64,000 bases of DNA from Nocardioides hwasunensis (GTDB taxonomy: Bacteria > Actinomycetota > Actinomycetes > Propionibacteriales > Nocardioidaceae). This document shows, in pieces, positions 48,621-57,375 of the stretch; the first letter of the stretch is position 1, and each line of letters starts with the position of its first letter. Made by a program: the position numbers and the translations under genes. The stretch spans positions 1 to 64,000 of the forward strand of contig NZ_JACXYY010000007.1 of the NCBI RefSeq assembly GCF_014779665.1, given 5' to 3'. The notes beneath the pieces are model-generated. The model saw nothing but the letters and a program-made list of their open reading frames with translations. It did no database searches and was not told the origin of the DNA.

Positions 48621-48932
48621 GTGCCTGACCTCTCCCGCCTCCCCACCGCTCCCCTGCTCGCCGCCGGCCTCGTCGGCGGGTTCGCCGTCGCGCAGCAGAC
48701 CGGCGTACGTCCTCTCGGCGCAGCCGCGATGCTCGGCGCCAACGTGGTCGCCGCCCGGCAGTGGTACGCCGTCGGCGGGACCCCGCTGACGCTCGGCCTC
48801 ACCGCCGCCTACTGGACCGCGATGGGTGCCGCCCACCCGCTGGCGAGGAGGGTCGGCACCTGGCCGTCGGTGCTCGGCGTCACGGCGTCCGCCGCGGGCG
48901 CGGCGTGGGCCTTGGCCGACCGCCGCCGCTGA
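48621..48932 (+). CDS. Small membrane protein, hypothetical
   Basis: A 103-residue protein from GTG 48621 with about four hydrophobic stretches (LLAAGLVGGFAVAQQTG, GAAAMLGANVVAARQWYAVGG, LTLGLTAAYWTAMGAAHPLA and SVLGVTASAAGAAWALADRRR). No known family is recognised. A longer frame to 48525 overlaps the monooxygenase start and was not chosen. Confidence -1.
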   Translation: MPDLSRLPTAPLLAAGLVGGFAVAQQTGVRPLGAAAMLGANVVAARQWYAVGGTPLTLGLTAAYWTAMGAAHPLARRVGTWPSVLGVTASAAGAAWALADRRR

Positions 48933-48984
48933 GCGGCGGTCCTCCCACGAGCCGGTCCTCGCACGGGCCGGTCCTCGAAAAGGA

Positions 48985-49221
48985 TCAGTCCTCGGGCAGG
49001 TCGGCGAAGGCCTGCTTCACGTCGCGGTACCACCCCAACGACCTCTTCGGGTGACGCCAGCGACTCTTCATCTCCTCGCGCGCCGGCTGGTGGGCGGCGT
49101 CGCCGTCCTTCTCGGCCTGCTTGAGGTGCTGGTCCTGCGCGTTGATCACGTCGTCGTGGGTCTCGCCGTGGTGGGCCAGGTCGCACGGGCCGCCGAGCTG
49201 GCGGCAGGTCATAGTCTTCAT
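48985..49221 (-). CDS. DUF1059 family protein
   Basis: A 78-residue protein with MKTMTCRQLGGPCDLAHHGE and HDDVINAQDQHLKQAEKDGDAAH. The cysteine-containing CRxLGG.CD motif and the HDDVI helix are the DUF1059 family features, likely metal-binding. The C-terminal tail SRWRHPKRSLGWYRDVKQAF is charged. ATG 49221 follows the ribosome binding site GAGGAGACG. The function is unknown. Confidence -1.
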   Translation of the reverse strand: MKTMTCRQLGGPCDLAHHGETHDDVINAQDQHLKQAEKDGDAAHQPAREEMKSRWRHPKRSLGWYRDVKQAFADLPED

Positions 49222-49289
49222 CGTCTCCTCCTCGTGGGGTTGCTTCTGACGGTCTGACGGTCTGACGACCTCTGGGCCGCGGACGTGAC

Positions 49290-50156
49290 TCAGCGGGCGT
49301 CCGCGCCGCGGCGCCGCACGACCTGGGCGAGCACGGCCGGCTCGGCCCGGCAGATGATGCTCTGGACGTGCCCCTCGGCGATCGTGAAGTCGAAGACCAC
49401 CCGCGCCTCGCCTCGGTGGTACCAGGCGAAGGCCGGCCGGTCGCCGACGTAGATGGGGAGGGCGGCGTGCGCGCTGCCGTTGAAGAAGGTCGCCACCGAG
49501 TCCCGGCCCTCGATGGCCGTCGGCGTGCCGGCCAGTGCGGCCACCTCGTCGGCACCGATGTGGGCGTCGGGAGCGAGGAGCTGGAGGAGCCGTTCGAGGT
49601 CTCCGCCGCGGGCGGCGGCCATGAAGGCGTCGACCACCTCCCAGTCGGCGAGCGCGTCCTCGGCGGCAGGCTGGGCGACCTTCGACCGGGCACGCGAGGC
49701 GAGCTTGCGAGCGGCTGCCGGCGAGGTGTCGAGGACCGCCGCGATCGTGGCGAACTCGAAGCCGAAGCTGTCGTGCAGCACGAAGGCCACGCGCTCGCGC
49801 GGGGACAGGCGGTCGATCACCGCCTGCAGCGCGATGCCCACGGTGTCGGCGAGCGCGACGTCGTCGGCCGGATCGGCGGCGGTGGTGTGCGTGCCGGCGA
49901 GCTCGGCGTCCAGGTCGGCGTCCGCGAGCGGCATCGGCGTGCGCGCGCGCAGCCGGTCCAGGCAGAGCCGGGTGGTGACGGTGGTCAGCCAGGCCGGGAG
50001 GTTCTCGATCTCGGTGCGGTCGCGGGTGACCGCGCGCTCGAGCCGGAGCCACGCCTGCTGGACGACGTCCTCGGCCTCCGCGTGGTCGGCGAGCACCCGG
50101 CTCGCGATGCCGACCAACCGCGGCCGCTCGGCCTCGAAGATCTCCGTACGCTCCAT
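49290..50156 (-). CDS. sigJ: ECF RNA polymerase sigma factor, SigJ-like
   Basis: A 288-residue extracytoplasmic-function sigma factor of the ECF41/SigJ type. Region 2 is visible at residues 10-75 (RLVGIASRVLADHAEAEDVVQQAWLRLERA) and region 4 at 105-165 (IDRLSPRERVAFVLHDSFGFEFATIAAVLDTSPAAARKLASRARSK). A C-terminal SnoaL-like domain (about 170-285) replaces an anti-sigma factor. These sigmas control their own operon and neighbouring genes. The gene is divergent from the lipoprotein hydrolase, 99 bp between starts, a possible target. ATG 50156 was chosen; longer antisense-like frames are not used. Confidence -1.
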   Translation of the reverse strand: MERTEIFEAERPRLVGIASRVLADHAEAEDVVQQAWLRLERAVTRDRTEIENLPAWLTTVTTRLCLDRLRARTPMPLADADLDAELAGTHTTAADPADDVALADTVGIALQAVIDRLSPRERVAFVLHDSFGFEFATIAAVLDTSPAAARKLASRARSKVAQPAAEDALADWEVVDAFMAAARGGDLERLLQLLAPDAHIGADEVAALAGTPTAIEGRDSVATFFNGSAHAALPIYVGDRPAFAWYHRGEARVVFDFTIAEGHVQSIICRAEPAVLAQVVRRRGADAR

Positions 50157-50255
50157 GCCTGCCTGCCCTCGTCCGTCCTGCTCGTTCCCATTGTTCCAAT
50201 CCCTCGACGCGTGAGGGGGTACGGATGTGACCGGCCCTGCCGCACACTGGAGGAC

Positions 50256-51383
50256 ATGGCAGCCCTTCGGCTCCGCGCCGCCGGCCCGATCACCACCGTC
50301 ACCGCGAGCCTCGTGCTGCTCGCCGGCTGCTCGAGCGAGCACGACGCGGCCCCGGCCCCGTCCGACGAGTCGAGCTCCTCGTCGCCGGCGACCGACCCCA
50401 GGCAGACGCCGGTCGAGGAACCGTCGGAGGACCCGACCGAGTCCCCCACCGAGACGCCGACCACCGAGCCGCCGCACCCGATCTCCGTCGCCGCGCTCGC
50501 TGGCGTCGAGCTCACCGGCGGCGACCTCCGCCTCGGCGCGGTCCGCGAGCGCACGCCCGCCTACACGTCGTACGACGTCACCTTCGCCTCCACCACCGCG
50601 GGCGAGGGCAGCAACCCGCTGCGCATCAGCGGGGTGCTCAACGTGCCGACCGGTCCCGAGCCGCAGGGTGACCAGGGGTGGCCCGCGGTGGTGCTGGCCC
50701 ACGGCTACATCGACCCCTCCTCCTACGTCCGCGGCCAGGGCATGACGCGCGAGCGCGGGTTCCTGGCCGAGCGCGGGTTCGTGGCGCTGCACGTCGACTA
50801 CCGCAACCACGCCGAGTCGAGCGACGACCCGCGGATCGAGACCGCCGTCCGGCTCGGCTACGCCAGCGACGTCATCGCCGCGGCGAAGGCGCTGCAGGAC
50901 TCCACCGACGTACGCGTCGACCCCGGGCGCGTCGGGCTCTTCGGCCGCTCGATGGGTGGCGGGGTGATGCTCAAGGCGCTCGCGATCGAGCCCGACCTCT
51001 TCGCCGCCGGCGTCGGCTGGGCGTCGGTGTCGAGCCTGGAGGCGGAGAACTTCGACCAGTTCCAGCGACCCGACGCACCGGCGGCCGAGCTGGAGGCCGG
51101 CTTCCGTGGTCGACACGGCCTGCCCGGCGAGGACCCGGAGTTCTGGCGCGGGGTGTCCTCGCGGCCGGTGTTCGGCGACATCACCGCGCCGGTGCTGCTC
51201 GCCCACGGTCGCTACGACGACACCTGCCCGCCGCCGTGGGCGCGCGCCAGCCAGCGGGCGCTGACCGCGGCAGGTGTCGACTCCACGCTGGAGTGGTACG
51301 ACGACGGGCACGCGTTCGGTCCGGCGTTCGTGGCCGCGATGGAGCGCACCGTGCGGTTCCTCCGCAACCGGATGCCCGCCTGA
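50256..51383 (+). CDS. Lipoprotein, alpha/beta hydrolase (prolyl oligopeptidase-like)
   Basis: A 375-residue lipoprotein. The signal ends in a lipobox LLAGCS, so it should be anchored to the outer face of the membrane; a Ser/Pro/Glu-rich linker follows. The hydrolase core shows VVLAHGYIDPSSYVRG, LFGRSMGGGVMLK (nucleophile Ser in GRSMGG), the acid region LLAHGRYDDTCPP and the His in DDGHAFGPAF. The substrate is unknown; family members cleave esters or peptides. ATG 50256 with the GGAGGACAT ribosome binding site. It is followed 35 bp later by another lipoprotein gene. Confidence -1.
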   Translation: MAALRLRAAGPITTVTASLVLLAGCSSEHDAAPAPSDESSSSSPATDPRQTPVEEPSEDPTESPTETPTTEPPHPISVAALAGVELTGGDLRLGAVRERTPAYTSYDVTFASTTAGEGSNPLRISGVLNVPTGPEPQGDQGWPAVVLAHGYIDPSSYVRGQGMTRERGFLAERGFVALHVDYRNHAESSDDPRIETAVRLGYASDVIAAAKALQDSTDVRVDPGRVGLFGRSMGGGVMLKALAIEPDLFAAGVGWASVSSLEAENFDQFQRPDAPAAELEAGFRGRHGLPGEDPEFWRGVSSRPVFGDITAPVLLAHGRYDDTCPPPWARASQRALTAAGVDSTLEWYDDGHAFGPAFVAAMERTVRFLRNRMPA

Positions 51384-51418
51384 CGGAGCCGCGAGGCCAC
51401 CGAGCGCGTCCCACCTCC

Positions 51419-51829
51419 ATGAGCCTGCGGCGCACGAGCACACTGGTGGCGACAGCGCTCCTCGTCGTCCTCGCGGCCGGGTGCGGCGACCAGAGCGGGA
51501 CCGCCACGGACCCGCCCGCGAGTCCCCCGACAGCGACGGAGTCGACGATGACCACCGATCCGCCCACCGCCTCGCCCTCGGCCGGGGCCACCACGCCACC
51601 CAGCGAGGGCCTGCAGAAGATCCGCGTGGTCGGCGAGGTCGTGCAGACCGGCGACTGTGTCGTCGTACGCGACGACAACGCGACCACCTGGACCATCGAG
51701 GGCGAGGGCGCGGACGGCCTGAGCCCCGGTGACCGAGTGTCGGTCACCGGGGCTCCGGACCTGACCGCCACGGGCTGTGGCGGACCGTTGGTGCGTGCCA
51801 GGACGATCAGCGTCCTGCCGTCGGGCTAG
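51419..51829 (+). CDS. Lipoprotein with OB-like beta domain, hypothetical
   Basis: A 136-residue lipoprotein: LVATALLVVLAAGCGDQSG contains a lipobox (AAGC). A Thr/Pro/Ser-rich linker leads to a small beta-rich domain (VVGEVVQTGDCVVVRDDNATTWTIEGEG.. and ..GDRVSVTGAPDLTATGCGGPLV), in which two cysteines may be bridged. I do not recognise a specific family. It probably shares a transcript with the upstream hydrolase and is exported to the cell surface. The M6 protease gene converges 4 bp away. Confidence -1.
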   Translation: MSLRRTSTLVATALLVVLAAGCGDQSGTATDPPASPPTATESTMTTDPPTASPSAGATTPPSEGLQKIRVVGEVVQTGDCVVVRDDNATTWTIEGEGADGLSPGDRVSVTGAPDLTATGCGGPLVRARTISVLPSG

Positions 51830-51833
51830 CGGG

Positions 51834-54275
51834 TCACCGGACCCGGATCCGCATGCTGGTGCCGTCCTGCGAGAGCACCTCGATCTTGACGCCGACCCCG
51901 GCCACCTTCACCCCGACCCGGGGCAGACCCGCGTCGGCGAACGGCTGGAAGTAGCGGTTCACGTCACTGTCGTCGAACAGCGGGTTGGCCGCCCGGCCCC
52001 GGATGTAGCTCTTCCGGCCACCGGCCGTCAGGTAGAACGAGTCGGACGTCTGCAGGCCGAAGGGCGCGTCGTAGTTCTGGATGCGCCCACGCCACGCCTG
52101 GCCCTGCAGGTTGTAGTGAACGTAGGGGTTGGCGTCGACCGGCAGCACCAGACCGCCACCGGGGTGCTGGCTGGTGTTGTTGTCGCTGTAGGACGAGTCC
52201 CAGTAGTTGACGAGCAGGCCGTCCTGGTAGGGGAACTTCTCCACGAAGTCGGGCCGGTCCGGGAAGCTGAAGTTGTAGGGACCGGTCTGGAGGTACTTGT
52301 CGTAGGAGACGTAGGAGCGGTTGCTGGCCAGGTAGAACTGGTCGTTCGTGGTGTCGAAGCTGGCACCCACCGACGAGAAGCCGTCGAGCGTCCAGCCGTT
52401 GGGCGAGGTCTCCGCGCCGTCGGCGAAGGCCGTGGCCCCACCGTTGGTCACCGAGATGTCGTCCACGAGCAGACCCGACCAGCCGAGGTCGGGGTCCTGT
52501 CCCTGCACGGCACCGTCGGTGACGTAGCGGGCCCGGAAGCCGACGGTCTGACCGGCGTAGGCCGACAGGTCGAAGGTGGCGTCGACGTAGCCGTCGCTCA
52601 CGCCGTCGATCGCCGGCTCGGCCGCAGCGTCGGTGTCGGGGTCGATGGCGGACGTGTCGAGCGCCGTCCAGGTGCCGGAGCCCGCAGGCGCCTCCACCTC
52701 GAGGAACCCGAAGTCGTAGTCCTCCTCGATGTTCCACGCCGCCTTCAGCGACAGGGTCGTGGTGCCGGTGGCCGGCACGGCCAGGTCGGCCCGGGACATG
52801 GAGGCGGAGTAGCCGTCACCCGCGCCGGAGTACCACTGCTTGGTGCCCTCGGGCGGAGTCGGCAGGGTCGTGGTCGTCACCTTGTCGGGCAGCACCACCG
52901 CGACGCCCTGGGCCTTGCTGGTGTTGTACTCGTGGGGGCCGAGGTCGATCGTGCGGTCCTGACCCGCGACCACGGTCTCGTAGTCGAGCCAGCCGAGCTG
53001 CAGCTTGTCCCACACGCCGAGGTCGGCGGCACGGGTGCCGATGCCCTGGTCGCCGGTGGCCGACACGCGGCTCTGCGCCATCAGCGTCCACCAGCTGACC
53101 GGGTTGTCACCCGAGGCGGCGGTGTCGTAGTGGTCGGGCAGGCCGAGGTCGTGGCCGTACTCGTGCGCGACGACCGAGATGCCGCCGTTCTCCGGCTGGA
53201 TCGTGTAGTCGGCGACCCAGATGCCGGTGCTGCCGATCTGCGTGCCGCCGTCGAGGTTGTTGGCCGGACCCTGGGTGCCGATCCGGTCCTGGAAGGCCTT
53301 CCAGCGGTGGCTCCAGATGGCGTCCTCGCCGTAGATCGGGTCACCGTCGGCCTGGTCGCCGCCGGCGTGGATGATCTGGAAGCGGTCGATGTAGCCGTCG
53401 GGCTCGTTGAAGTTGCCGTCACCGTCGAAGTCGTAGCGGTCGACGAGGTCGTACTTGGAGACGATCTTCTTGATCTGCGCGTCGGTCTTGCCGGCCGCCT
53501 TCTGGTCGGCGACCCACTGCGTCATGGCGTCCTCGACGAGGTTCCACGTGTTCGAGCAGACGTTGCTGGCGCACGGGTAGCCGTCGCTGCGGCCGTAGCG
53601 CGCCTGGTTGTAGGGGACGGTCACGACGTTGGTGACCATGCCGTCGACGCTGTAGCGGCCCGAGGACTGGCGCTCGTAGTAGCTCTTCAGGGAGTCCTTG
53701 AGCTCGCCGTCACCGAAGTAGAGGTCCTGGTAGTACTTCTTGTTGAAGTTCTTGCGCCACTGCGTCGAGTTGTCGTCGGGACCCGGCTTCGGGATCTCGT
53801 TGAACCCCGGCCCGTCGAACTTCACCGGGCCCGGGGTCGCGGGACTGGTGTCGCGGTCGGGGTAGTCGGGGTGGCGCTGGGTGCCGAAGTCGACGAGCAG
53901 CACGAAGACCTCGTCGGTGCGCTCGTTGCCGAGCTCGACGTACTGGTCCTGCGTGCCGGTCTTCTTGCCGGCCTTGCCCCGGGCGTTCGCGGTGGCGCGC
54001 GTGGCCGCCTTCGGCTTCTTGCCGGTCTTGAGCACCGTCGTGCCGTTGATGGTCTGCGGCGTCGCCTCGCCGCTCAGCACTTCGGCCCACGCCTGCTGAC
54101 GCAGGGCCTGCTGCTTCTCCGCCTGCGGGTTGGGCAGCACGTGCTCGACGTTGGTCGTCTGCGCCTCCCCGGCGCTGCGGTTGTCGGCCGCGGGTGCGGC
54201 GGCTGAGGGAGCGAGGGTGAATGCTCCTGCTCCGGCGATCAGGGCCAGCGAAAGCCCAAGGGTCGTGGATCTCAC
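51834..54275 (-). CDS. Immune inhibitor A-like M6 metallopeptidase
   Basis: An 813-residue secreted zinc protease. The signal is MRSTTLGLSLALIAGAGAFTLAPSAAA, followed by a propeptide-like segment. The metzincin-type motif is HEYGHDLGLPD (His371, Glu372, His375, then the third ligand), and WWTLMAQSRVSATGDQGIGTR is the typical Met-turn segment. The C-terminal half contains immune-inhibitor-A beta domains (VDDISVTNGG..., FSFPDRPDFVEKFPYQDGLLVNYWDSSYSDNNTSQHPGGG). It degrades proteins outside the cell. No related inhibitor or export gene is adjacent. Confidence -1.
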   Translation of the reverse strand: MRSTTLGLSLALIAGAGAFTLAPSAAAPAADNRSAGEAQTTNVEHVLPNPQAEKQQALRQQAWAEVLSGEATPQTINGTTVLKTGKKPKAATRATANARGKAGKKTGTQDQYVELGNERTDEVFVLLVDFGTQRHPDYPDRDTSPATPGPVKFDGPGFNEIPKPGPDDNSTQWRKNFNKKYYQDLYFGDGELKDSLKSYYERQSSGRYSVDGMVTNVVTVPYNQARYGRSDGYPCASNVCSNTWNLVEDAMTQWVADQKAAGKTDAQIKKIVSKYDLVDRYDFDGDGNFNEPDGYIDRFQIIHAGGDQADGDPIYGEDAIWSHRWKAFQDRIGTQGPANNLDGGTQIGSTGIWVADYTIQPENGGISVVAHEYGHDLGLPDHYDTAASGDNPVSWWTLMAQSRVSATGDQGIGTRAADLGVWDKLQLGWLDYETVVAGQDRTIDLGPHEYNTSKAQGVAVVLPDKVTTTTLPTPPEGTKQWYSGAGDGYSASMSRADLAVPATGTTTLSLKAAWNIEEDYDFGFLEVEAPAGSGTWTALDTSAIDPDTDAAAEPAIDGVSDGYVDATFDLSAYAGQTVGFRARYVTDGAVQGQDPDLGWSGLLVDDISVTNGGATAFADGAETSPNGWTLDGFSSVGASFDTTNDQFYLASNRSYVSYDKYLQTGPYNFSFPDRPDFVEKFPYQDGLLVNYWDSSYSDNNTSQHPGGGLVLPVDANPYVHYNLQGQAWRGRIQNYDAPFGLQTSDSFYLTAGGRKSYIRGRAANPLFDDSDVNRYFQPFADAGLPRVGVKVAGVGVKIEVLSQDGTSMRIRVR

Positions 54276-54456
54276 GAGGTCTTCCTTTCCGAGAGACAGG
54301 AAGGCGGGCTGGATCAGCCACGACGACTCCCTGCCCTGTGGACACTAGGCGGACCTTGCGCGGCTTGACCAGACCCCCCGACTGGGTAAATCAGGGAAGG
54401 CCTGACGAGGCGACACTGCGACCCGCGGTCCCCGGCGACACCCCGGTGCGGCCCGA

Positions 54457-56018
54457 TCAGGTGGTGGAGCGCTCGTCGACCGGTACCTCCTGGATCGTGC
54501 CGTTGCGGCGGCCTTCGCGGAACGACCGCAGCTCGTCGCGGACCTTCGGCAGGAGGATGTAGCACGCCAGCAGGTTGACGATGGCGCAGACGAAGAGCAT
54601 CGCGTCGGCGAAGTCGATGACCGAGGTGAAGGTGATGACGCAGCCGAGCACGGTGAAGAGGCAGAAGACGACCTTGAAGACCGCCTCGCTCCTGGGTGAG
54701 CGGCCGAACAGCTCGGTCCAGGCCTTCATCGTGTAGTAGGACCAGGTGATCAACGTCGAGAACGCGAAGAGGGCGACCGCCACGGCGAGCAGCACCGGGA
54801 ACTGCGGCAGGAAGGTCTCGAAGGCCCGAGACGTCACCACCACGCCGTCCGGCGTGGGTCCGCCGCCGGCCACGACCTCACGCTGCTCGGCGTAGTAGGG
54901 CGCGTCCGCGATGACGATGGTCAGTGCGGTGAGCGTGCAGATGATGACCGTGTCGATGAAGGGCTCGAGCAGGGCCACGAAGCCTTCGCTGACGGGGTGC
55001 TTGGTCTTGACCGCGGCATGGGCGATGGGAGCCGACCCCACGCCCGCCTCGTTGGAGAACGCGGCACGCTGGAAGCCGATGATGAGCACCCCGAGCGCGC
55101 CACCAGCGACTCCTTCGGGAGCGAAGGCTCCGGAGACGATCTCCCCGAACGCCGCAGGGACGTTGACGATGTTGCCGACGATCACCAGCAGGCAGGTGGC
55201 GAGGTAGAGGAACGCCATGACCGGCACCAGCCGGACGTCACCTGGGCGATCGAGGTGATCCCACCGAGGATGACCGCGCCGACCAGTGCGGCCAGGACGA
55301 TGCCGAAGACGAGCGCCGATCCGGACGAGCCGAGGAACCCGTCGTCCCCACCGGTCACCTCCCGCGCCTGGGCGAAGGTCTGGTTGGCCTGGAACATGTT
55401 GCCGCCGACGGCACCGAACAAGAACAGCGCGACCGCGAAGACCAGCGTCAGCACGCGCGACACGCCCCCTCCGAAGCGCTCGAACGCGATCGGGAGGTAG
55501 CGGAACGGACCACCCGTCACGCTGCCGTCCTCGTGGACCTCGCGGTACTTCACACCGAGCGTGCACTCGACGAACTTGGTGCACATGCCGAAGAGACCGG
55601 CGACGATCATCCAGAACGTCGCACCGGGTCCACCGATCGTCACGGCCGCGCCGACGCCGGCGATGTTGCCGAGGCCCACCGTGCCGGAGACCGCCGACGA
55701 CAGCGCCTGGAAGTGGGTCACCTCACCTGGGTCGCTCGCTCGGGAGAACTTGCCCCGGACCAGGTCCAGGCTCGTGCGCCACGAGACGAACTGGATGCCC
55801 TTGAAGTAGATCGTGAAGATGATCGCCGCCGCCACGAGCCAGAGCACGATCAGCGGGAACTCGGTGCCAGCGATGGACGGCGCGAAGAAGATCACGGAGG
55901 TGACGGCCGCGGCGACCGGGTCGAAGGCGGAGTTGATCGCGTCCTCGATCCTGGCCAGCCACCCCCACTCGCCGTCCGTGGCCTTCGGCGTCAGCAGGGC
56001 GGCGGCGCGGTGAGGCAT
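54457..56018 (-). pseudogene. Alanine/glycine:cation symporter (AGCS) with a frameshift
   Basis: The N-terminal part from ATG 56018 (MPHRAAALLTPKATDGEWGW) reads SVIFFAPSIAGTEFPLIVLW, GLGNIAGVGAAVTIGGPG and QANQTFAQAREVTGG, and ends in GGITSIAQVTSGWCRSW, where the frame goes wrong. The remainder (PVMAFLYLATCLLVIVGNIVN through to NGTIQEVPVDERSTT) lies in the next frame from about 55235. The 1562-bp span is one base short of 521 codons. Restoring one C near 55228-55238 gives TSRLVPVMAFLYLATC, matching family sequences. The AGCS family couples Na+ or H+ to alanine or glycine uptake. Pseudogene or assembly indel. Confidence -1.
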
Positions 56019-56040
56019 CGACAGATGCAATCAACGATCG

Positions 56041-56077
56041 GGTCGGGTCTCAACCCGACCAAAGTCGGGTGCACGGG
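56041..56077 (-). promoter_or_regulatory. Mutually exclusive hairpins upstream of the AGCS gene
   Basis: On the minus strand the order is ACCCGAC, then GGTCGGGT, then ACCCGACC (56077 to 56041). The middle segment can pair with either neighbour (loops TTTG and TGAG), so two exclusive hairpins form 20-60 bases before the AGCS start. This could be a terminator or attenuator for the upstream DinB gene or the transporter. Confidence -1.
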
Positions 56078-56115
56078 GTCCGTTGGTCCCGGGTCGCCAG
56101 CCTGCTCAGCCCAGC

Positions 56116-56706
56116 TCAGAACCGCTCGGCGACCTGCCGCAGCCGCTCGACGTACGCCGCCCAGTCGACGGGGGGCATGTTGGTCGCCGACACCTTCATG
56201 CCGGCGGCGCCGTCGATGCCCTCGCGCAGGATGTCGGCGTGGCCGGCGTGCCGCGTCGTGTCGGACACGACGTGCACGATGATCCGGGCGAGCGAGACCT
56301 CCCGTCGCTCCGCGGGCCACCACGGCACCGAGCCGACGGCCTCGAGCGGCAGGGCGTCGATGGTCTCGTCGCTGAACGCGGCGACGTCACGGTAGAAGTC
56401 GGCCACCTCCGCCGCCGAGACCTCCGCCGGCACCCACCAGTCGGCCTGCGGGTCGGCGTCGTAGTCGGCGTCGTCGACCACGAGCGGGTGGTCCGGCGCG
56501 GTCCACTCCCGGCCGAAGGTCACCCCGAAGTAGCTGATCTCCACGTTGGCGACGTGGCGCACGATGCCGAGCAGGTTGGTGCCCGTCGGCGTGCGCGGCA
56601 GCCGCAGGTCGCGCTCGCCGAGCCCCTCGAGCTTCCACAGCAGCGCGTCCCGCGCCTCCTGGAGGTAGACGTGGAGCGCGGTCTTGGTGTCGCGGAGATC
56701 GGTCAT
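56116..56706 (-). CDS. DinB/DUF664 family protein
   Basis: A 196-residue DinB-like four-helix protein. RHVANVEISYFGVTFGREW and IIVHVVSDTTRHAGHADILREGIDGAAG are the His-containing helices of the DUF664/mycothiol-dependent group. ATG 56706 (MTDLRDTKTALH) was chosen; the frame continues to 56772 with weak support. It resembles the protein encoded at 46203 in motif but is not an obvious recent duplicate. Probable detoxification or thiol transfer. Confidence -1.
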   Translation of the reverse strand: MTDLRDTKTALHVYLQEARDALLWKLEGLGERDLRLPRTPTGTNLLGIVRHVANVEISYFGVTFGREWTAPDHPLVVDDADYDADPQADWWVPAEVSAAEVADFYRDVAAFSDETIDALPLEAVGSVPWWPAERREVSLARIIVHVVSDTTRHAGHADILREGIDGAAGMKVSATNMPPVDWAAYVERLRQVAERF

Positions 56707-56737
56707 CGCTCGATCATGGCCCTCGGGCCGGGCTGGA

Positions 56738-56812
56738 GTCACCGGATATCCGGTGACCACCCCGCTTCGCACCCGAGATCTGGGGGGCGAAGCGGGAGTT
56801 CCGGGTGCGAAG
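56738..56812. repeat. Palindrome cluster in the DinB/MOSC divergent spacer
   Basis: GTCACCGGATATCCGGTGAC (56738-56757) is a perfect 20-bp palindrome. Next to it, CCCGCTTCGC (56761-56770) pairs with GCGAAGCGGG (56787-56796), while CTTCGCACCC (56765-56774) pairs with GGGTGCGAAG (56803-56812), so the two stems compete. The cluster ends 13 bp before the MOSC start and may be an operator with attenuator-like structure. Confidence -1.
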
Positions 56813-56825
56813 TACGGTCGGCGGC

Positions 56826-57275
56826 GTGAACTCCCGCGTGCTCTCGATCCACGTCGCTCCCGGGCGGCGGCTCCCGACGAAGTCGGTGGAGCAGGTCGAG
56901 GCGGAGGCGGGCGTCGGGCTGGTCGGCGACCGCTACCACGGCTCGAAGCACCGGCACGTCACCGTGCAGGTGCGCGACGACCTCGAGGCCGCGGCCGAGG
57001 TCTTGGGGCGACCGGTCGACCCGGGCCTCACCCGGCGCAACATCACCCTCGACCACGGACCGCTCCCCACCCGCCCCGGCGAGCGCCTGCGGATCGCCGA
57101 CGTCGAGCTGGAGGTCGTTCGCATCGCGGCGCCCTGTCGGCTGCTCGACGACGACCTCGGCCCGGGGGCGATGCAGGCGCTGAGGTCCCCCCGCGGCGGC
57201 ACCGTCTTCCGGCTGCTGTCCTCGGGCACCATCCGGGTCGGCGACGAGGCCGTCGTCCCGCCCGCGACGTCATGA
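56826..57275 (+). CDS. MOSC domain-containing protein
   Basis: A 149-residue protein with the MOSC pattern: GLVGDRYHGSKHRHVTVQ (conserved GDRYHG), TRRNITLDHGPL and APCRLLDDDLGPGAM with the sulfur-binding Cys. MOSC domains bind or transfer the molybdenum cofactor or activated sulfur; a small single-domain protein like this is seen in bacteria. GTG 56826 was chosen. It converges with the VOC gene, with an inverted repeat between. Confidence -1.
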   Translation: MNSRVLSIHVAPGRRLPTKSVEQVEAEAGVGLVGDRYHGSKHRHVTVQVRDDLEAAAEVLGRPVDPGLTRRNITLDHGPLPTRPGERLRIADVELEVVRIAAPCRLLDDDLGPGAMQALRSPRGGTVFRLLSSGTIRVGDEAVVPPATS

Positions 57276-57319
57276 GCCCTGGCTGCGTGGACAGCCGGAC
57301 GCCAGGACGTCCGACGGGG

Positions 57320-57363
57320 ACGTCATGGCCGACGGCGGCCCGAACGACCGGTCGCCATGACGT
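57320..57363. terminator. Inverted repeat after the MOSC gene
   Basis: ACGTCATGGC (57320-57329) and GCCATGACGT (57354-57363) form a perfect 10-bp stem with a 24-bp loop, extendable inward through GAC with one bulge. It separates the convergent MOSC and VOC genes and starts 45 bp after the MOSC stop. A terminator is likely; no T-tract. Confidence -1.
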
Positions 57364-57375
57364 TCGCGCGCAGGC

